Positions 24,098 to 24,419 of a stretch of DNA of 24,419 nucleotides are shown here, piece after piece; position 1 is the first letter of the stretch, and each line of letters starts with the position of its first letter. A program made the position numbers and the translations under genes. Source of the stretch: Clostridia bacterium. GTDB taxonomy: Bacteria > Bacillota_A > Clostridia > Christensenellales > Borkfalkiaceae. The notes beneath the pieces were generated by a model. That model saw only the letters and a list, made by a program, of their open reading frames with translations. It did not search any database and had not been told where the DNA came from. The DNA lies in contig RYWC01000003.1 of NCBI GenBank assembly GCA_003979335.1, forward strand, positions 1 to 24,419. The letters are read 5' to 3'.

Positions 24098-24419
24098 TCA
24101 CACTTCTTCCCATTTTTTATTTATAAAATTTATACACGGTACGATATCTTCGCCCACCGTTCCTTCCAAAACCAAGAACGCGTTTTTATCGTAAGCTTTG
24201 ATTTTTGAAAGAATTTTATTAAAATCGAACATACCTTTGCCTGGGGCGACCTGCTTCAATTTACCGTCTTCAAAAACGCAGTCTTTTATATGGAATACCG
24301 CTATTTCCCCTGCAAAAGTTTCAAGACCCTCGTCCAAAATTTCAAGATAATGATTATAATTCGAAGAGTCCAAATAATTGTAGATATCAAAAATTATCTT
24401 TATATTCGGCGCGTTGATT
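24098..24419 (-). CDS. Sugar phosphate isomerase/epimerase (xylose isomerase-like TIM barrel), C-terminal part
   Basis: The frame is open to the window edge, so only about the last 106 residues are seen. The stretch IIFDIYNYLDSSNYNHYLEIL and then IAVFHIKDC, VAPGKGMFDFNKIL and FLVLEGTVGED resemble the C-terminal strands of the AP_endonuc_2 TIM-barrel superfamily, where the metal-binding His of the HIKD motif and the Glu of VLEG are expected. Members epimerise or isomerise sugars and keto-acids. It ends 81 nt before kduI in the same direction and may be the preceding gene of that operon. The exact substrate cannot be told. A TTG at 24371-24373 is just an internal Leu codon, not a start. Confidence 0.7.
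   Translation of the reverse strand, partial: INAPNIKIIFDIYNYLDSSNYNHYLEILDEGLETFAGEIAVFHIKDCVFEDGKLKQVAPGKGMFDFNKILSKIKAYDKNAFLVLEGTVGEDIVPCINFINKKWEEV

Overview
The window is about 24 kb of moderate-GC (roughly 45%) bacterial chromosome. It looks like a gut-type Bacillota/Clostridia genome, probably a member of the Christensenellales or a relative. This rests on LplB/YtcP-type CUT1 permeases, a long Asn-rich lipoprotein, AAGGAG ribosome-binding sites and short tight operons; the taxonomy is inference only. The theme is use of pectin (homogalacturonan) oligosaccharides from uptake to central metabolism. I see no tRNA, rRNA, CRISPR, phage or transposase gene.

Layout. (1) 1-314 holds no gene. 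An AEC-family carrier (315-1343, minus) is divergent from an AraC-family regulator (1481-2203, plus). Both have a TATAAT-like -10 box only 6 nt before the ATG, suggesting leaderless mRNAs. (2) 14631 down to 2394 (minus) is one co-directional array of 11 genes. It encodes a six-helix membrane protein, LplB-like permease, YtcP-like permease, an unusually long 862-aa solute-binding lipoprotein, two small 4-TM proteins, an MsmX/UgpC-type ATPase, two more small 4-TM proteins, a GH28 polygalacturonase and a GH105 unsaturated galacturonyl hydrolase. Gaps are mostly under 75 nt, with several 4-8 nt overlaps. A good promoter (TTGATT-N17-TATAAT) precedes the first gene. Internal hairpins after the binding protein, before the 239-aa gene and before lplB probably set unequal expression. 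(3) A CE8 pectinesterase (14804-15742, plus) leaves from the same intergenic region and ends in a strong bidirectional terminator. (4) From the right edge to 15827 (minus) lie a partial sugar-phosphate isomerase/epimerase, kduI, a second MsmX-like ATPase, uxaB, uxaA, uxaC and a double-zinc-ribbon membrane protein.

How it works together (inference from families). Partly methylated and unsaturated oligogalacturonides are captured by the lipoprotein and imported intact. None of the three pectin enzymes has a signal peptide, so demethylation (CE8), exo-hydrolysis (GH28) and removal of unsaturated ends (GH105) should happen in the cytoplasm. Galacturonate then passes through UxaC, UxaB and UxaA to 2-keto-3-deoxygluconate. 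The unsaturated product goes through KduI. KduD, KdgK and the aldolase are not in the window, and neither is a pectate lyase.

The least explained part is the set of five membrane proteins of unknown function built into the transporter operon. They could be accessory subunits of the importer.
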